Assembly: GCA_007124535.1 (NCBI GenBank)
Contig: SLEY01000665.1
Coordinates: 1-7,626 of the forward strand
Length of the DNA stretch: 7,626 bases
DNA from: Planctomycetaceae bacterium
Lineage (GTDB): Bacteria > Planctomycetota > Planctomycetia > Pirellulales > Pirellulaceae
Direction: 5' to 3'
A program made the translations under genes and the position numbers. Below, one piece after another: positions 5,808-7,626 of the stretch (the stretch's first letter is position 1; each line of letters starts with the position of its first letter). Under the pieces are notes generated by a model. The model did no database searches, was not told the DNA's origin, and worked only from the letters and a program-made list of their open reading frames with translations.

Positions 5808-6737
5808 ATGCTCATTCCGCTGTGTTGGGGCGATCGGGCTCCGGCACGCACCACCGTGCGCGTGCCACCAGACCATCCGCCCCCCCGATTCGTGTGTTGG
5901 CTGCTGGCTTGCCTCGCGCTTGGCTGGGCGATCCCCGGAGACCGGGCGCTATGGGCCCAGTCGAACGAACCGCCGCCCAGCACCCAAAGTAGGCAGGGAG
6001 CGATCCAAGCCATTCCCTTTGACGAGATCAGCGATTCCGCTCGGGCCCGCTTGCAAAAGGTCGTCAGCCGGCCCACGATCTATCGGCACGTGACCGCCCA
6101 GGTCATCGAATCCGATCCGGATCTGCACGTGTTCCTGGTCCGGCATCCGGAAGTGGTCGTCGGCATCTGGCAACTGATGGATATCACCCGGGTGAAACTT
6201 CGCCGGACCGAGCCGTTCCGCTTTGATGCCGAAGACGGGGCCGGCACGGTGACCCGCGTGGAACTGGTTTACGGGCGGCACGATCTGCATATCTACTATG
6301 CCCAAGGCTATTACGAAGGGCCCCTGTTCGGCGGGCGTCTTTATGGCGAGTGTGTGTTGGTGCTGCGGTCCCGGTTTACCACCCGAGATCGTCGCGATTT
6401 CGTGTCCAATCGAATGGACATCTTCCTGCGGACCGACCACCCGGCCGGCGAGATCCTGTTGAAGACCTTGCACCCTTTGCTGGGAAAGGCGGCCGATTAC
6501 AATTTTGTCGAGACGACGAAGTTTGTGAGTCAGATTTCGCAGGCCTCTCAGACGAACGGTCCCGGCATGGAACGGCTAGCAGAACAGTTGCCGAACGTCG
6601 ATCCGGCCGTACGGCGCGCGTTCTCGCAGCACACCGAGGTCGCTTACCAACGCGCGTTGATGAGGCAGATCCCGGAGCGGCCGCCCCGACCCGCCGCCAC
6701 GGCCGCAGCGGCCGCTATTCTGGAGGGTGACGAATGA
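5808..6737 (+). CDS. Secreted protein of unknown function, planctomycete-like
   Basis: The 309-residue product has a long N-terminal region, a hydrophobic segment at about 28-43 (FVCWLLACLALGWAI) and a likely signal peptidase I site after ALWA (47-50), so it is probably exported. LLAC resembles a lipobox, but the chain stays hydrophobic after the cysteine, so a lipoprotein is less likely. The mature part has mixed alpha/beta character, with DPDLHVFLVRHPEVVVGIW (103-121), DGAGT (143-147), YEGPLFGG (169-176) and LLGKAADYNFVET (224-236). It resembles conserved hypothetical proteins I recall from planctomycete genomes; I know no function and see no catalytic motif. The C terminus is Ala/Pro-rich. 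The ATG at 5808 is preferred to one at 5709, because AAGG lies about 7 nt upstream and the signal peptide fits better. It overlaps the following HAD gene by 4 nt (ATGA), so the two are translationally coupled. Confidence 0.82.
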   Translation: MLIPLCWGDRAPARTTVRVPPDHPPPRFVCWLLACLALGWAIPGDRALWAQSNEPPPSTQSRQGAIQAIPFDEISDSARARLQKVVSRPTIYRHVTAQVIESDPDLHVFLVRHPEVVVGIWQLMDITRVKLRRTEPFRFDAEDGAGTVTRVELVYGRHDLHIYYAQGYYEGPLFGGRLYGECVLVLRSRFTTRDRRDFVSNRMDIFLRTDHPAGEILLKTLHPLLGKAADYNFVETTKFVSQISQASQTNGPGMERLAEQLPNVDPAVRRAFSQHTEVAYQRALMRQIPERPPRPAATAAAAAILEGDE

Positions 6738-7405
6738 CCGCTCGGGATGCGGCCGTGATTTTCGATCTGGACGGCACCCTCCTCGATACGCTGGCCGATA
6801 TCGCCGCTTCGGCGAACGAGGTGCTGCAATCGCTGGGTTATCCGACCCACCAGGTGGACAGTTATCGCCGGATGGTGGGTTCGGGCGTCGGACGGCTGTT
6901 CGCCAGGGCCTTGCCGCCCGACGCGGTCAACGAAGCCCAGTTGACGGAGTGCGGCGAGCGATTTCGGGAAGCCTATGGCCGCCATTGGAACGTGCGGACC
7001 ACGATTTACCCGGGCATTCCGGAACTGCTTGACGCCCTGCAACAAAGGGGTCTTCGAATGGCGGTCCTGTCGAACAAACCGGATGCGTTCACCCGACGTT
7101 GCACGGACCACTATCTGGCTCGCTGGCCCTTCGAGATCGTGCTGGGCCAGCGTGCGGGGATTCCGCGCAAGCCGCACCCGGCGGGCGCGCTCGAGATCCT
7201 CGACCATCTGGCGGCGCCCCCGCAACGCTGCTTTTATCTGGGCGATGCCGATGTGGACATGCAGACCGCCACCGCAGCCGGGCTCTTCCCCGTCGGCGTG
7301 CTCTGGGGCTTTCGCTCCGCCGAAGAACTGACCCGCAACGGGGCCCGGGCGCTGATCAGCCATCCCATGGAACTGCTGGATCTGCTGACCACCCGCTGCA
7401 CCTGA
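6734..7405 (+). CDS. gph: HAD-superfamily phosphatase, phosphoglycolate phosphatase type
   Basis: This 223-residue cytoplasmic HAD hydrolase has all four motifs: I DLDGT with nucleophile D11 and acid/base D13; II SNK (113-115); III K146 (RKPHP); and IV GDADVD (170-175) with D171 and D175 for magnesium. The helical cap between motifs I and II (about 15-90) is the C1 type of Gph, PGMB and related enzymes. Gph converts 2-phosphoglycolate to glycolate, clearing a product of oxidative DNA repair or of Rubisco oxygenation. Substrates vary in this subfamily, so pyrophosphatase (PpaX) or another sugar-phosphatase activity is possible. GGAGG (6722-6726) lies 7 nt before the ATG, inside the end of the upstream gene. 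The length is normal for the family. HAD membership is certain; the Gph name is a best guess. Confidence 0.9.
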   Translation: MTARDAAVIFDLDGTLLDTLADIAASANEVLQSLGYPTHQVDSYRRMVGSGVGRLFARALPPDAVNEAQLTECGERFREAYGRHWNVRTTIYPGIPELLDALQQRGLRMAVLSNKPDAFTRRCTDHYLARWPFEIVLGQRAGIPRKPHPAGALEILDHLAAPPQRCFYLGDADVDMQTATAAGLFPVGVLWGFRSAEELTRNGARALISHPMELLDLLTTRCT

Positions 7406-7410
7406 CCGCG

Positions 7411-7432
7411 GTCGCCTGCGCCGGGTGGCGAC
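7411..7432. terminator. Possible bidirectional hairpin between convergent genes
   Basis: The arms gtcgcc (7411-7416) and ggcgac (7427-7432) pair around a 10-nt loop. They fill the 27-nt gap between the HAD gene and the convergent deacylase gene. The position suits a shared terminator. The stem is short and there is no T-run on either side, so support is mainly positional. Confidence 0.35.
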
Positions 7433-7626
7433 TCAAGCACCGCCTCGCGGACCGCGGGAAAGTGGCATCATCGTCGGCTGGACCAACCGAGCGTAGTCCG
7501 GGTAGGCCAAGCGTACCAGTTCCGTATGGGAGCCCGCGTTGAAGGCGATCTCCTCGTCCTCGGCCAGCGTATCGGCCACATAGGTCTCCATCCCGTACAG
7601 GTTGCCAAAAGGCGGCATGGCCCCCA
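7433..7626 (-). CDS. YbaK/ProX-type aminoacyl-tRNA deacylase, C-terminal part
   Basis: Only the last 63 residues are in the window; the 5' part lies beyond the right edge, and the frame stays open to the last base. The visible piece has the YbaK-domain signature GAMPPFGNLYG, then LAEDEEIAFNAGSHTELVRL and YARLVQP, the usual end of the fold. It finishes with a short basic tail. Proteins of this family hydrolyse mischarged tRNAs, such as Ala- or Cys-tRNA(Pro), acting in trans as translation quality control. Which tRNA is edited cannot be told, because the catalytic lysine region upstream is missing. The apparent in-frame ATG at 7618 falls inside the conserved motif and is not the true start. The gene converges on the HAD gene and is unlikely to be functionally linked to it. 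Confidence 0.85.
   Translation of the reverse strand, partial: GAMPPFGNLYGMETYVADTLAEDEEIAFNAGSHTELVRLAYPDYARLVQPTMMPLSRGPRGGA

Noticed and set aside
5895..5912. Lipoprotein signal (LLAC) in the secreted protein
   Set aside because: Leucine at the -2 position is unusual, and the hydrophobic segment continues past the cysteine; signal peptidase I cleavage after ALWA fits better.
3644..5992. Very long plus-strand open frame of 782 codons covering the ATPase and part of the Nif3 gene in antisense
   Set aside because: It has no recognisable domain, is rich in Arg/Gln/Pro as expected of antisense frames in GC-rich DNA, and opposes two clear family members.

Overview
The window is GC-rich, compactly coded bacterial DNA. 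Three things suggest Planctomycetota: a bacterial microcompartment (BMC) shell gene, a stand-alone ExeA-type ATPase that opens with MYESFF, and a secreted protein that resembles uncharacterised planctomycete proteins I recall. This assignment is an inference from gene content. No rRNA, tRNA, CRISPR array, insertion sequence or integrase is visible.

The left three quarters (158-5590) is read leftward on the minus strand. In transcription order it holds an ExeA/GspA-like AAA+ ATPase, a 144-nt spacer with small hairpins, a Nif3-family metal protein, a VOC (glyoxalase-fold) protein, a tandem BMC shell protein, and formate-tetrahydrofolate ligase (fhs). Nif3, VOC and BMC are tightly packed (35- and 9-nt gaps), so they are probably one transcript. 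fhs follows after 76 nt. A perfect 8-bp hairpin lies just past the fhs stop.

The right quarter is read rightward from a 217-nt divergent spacer. A secreted protein of unknown function overlaps a phosphoglycolate-phosphatase-type HAD hydrolase by 4 nt. A convergent gene, cut by the window edge, encodes the C-terminal end of a YbaK/ProX-type aminoacyl-tRNA deacylase.

The most interesting element is the BMC gene. One open frame encodes two BMC domains, but the second, canonical one is preceded by a strong Shine-Dalgarno sequence (GAGGAG, 6 nt, GTG). It could therefore also be made alone as a normal 91-residue BMC-H hexamer protein. The locus may thus give a tandem shell protein plus a free hexamer protein from nested in-frame starts, or it may be two genes recently fused. 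Its placement among Nif3, VOC and formate-tetrahydrofolate ligase genes, with no visible signature BMC enzyme, does not match a BMC locus type that I can name.
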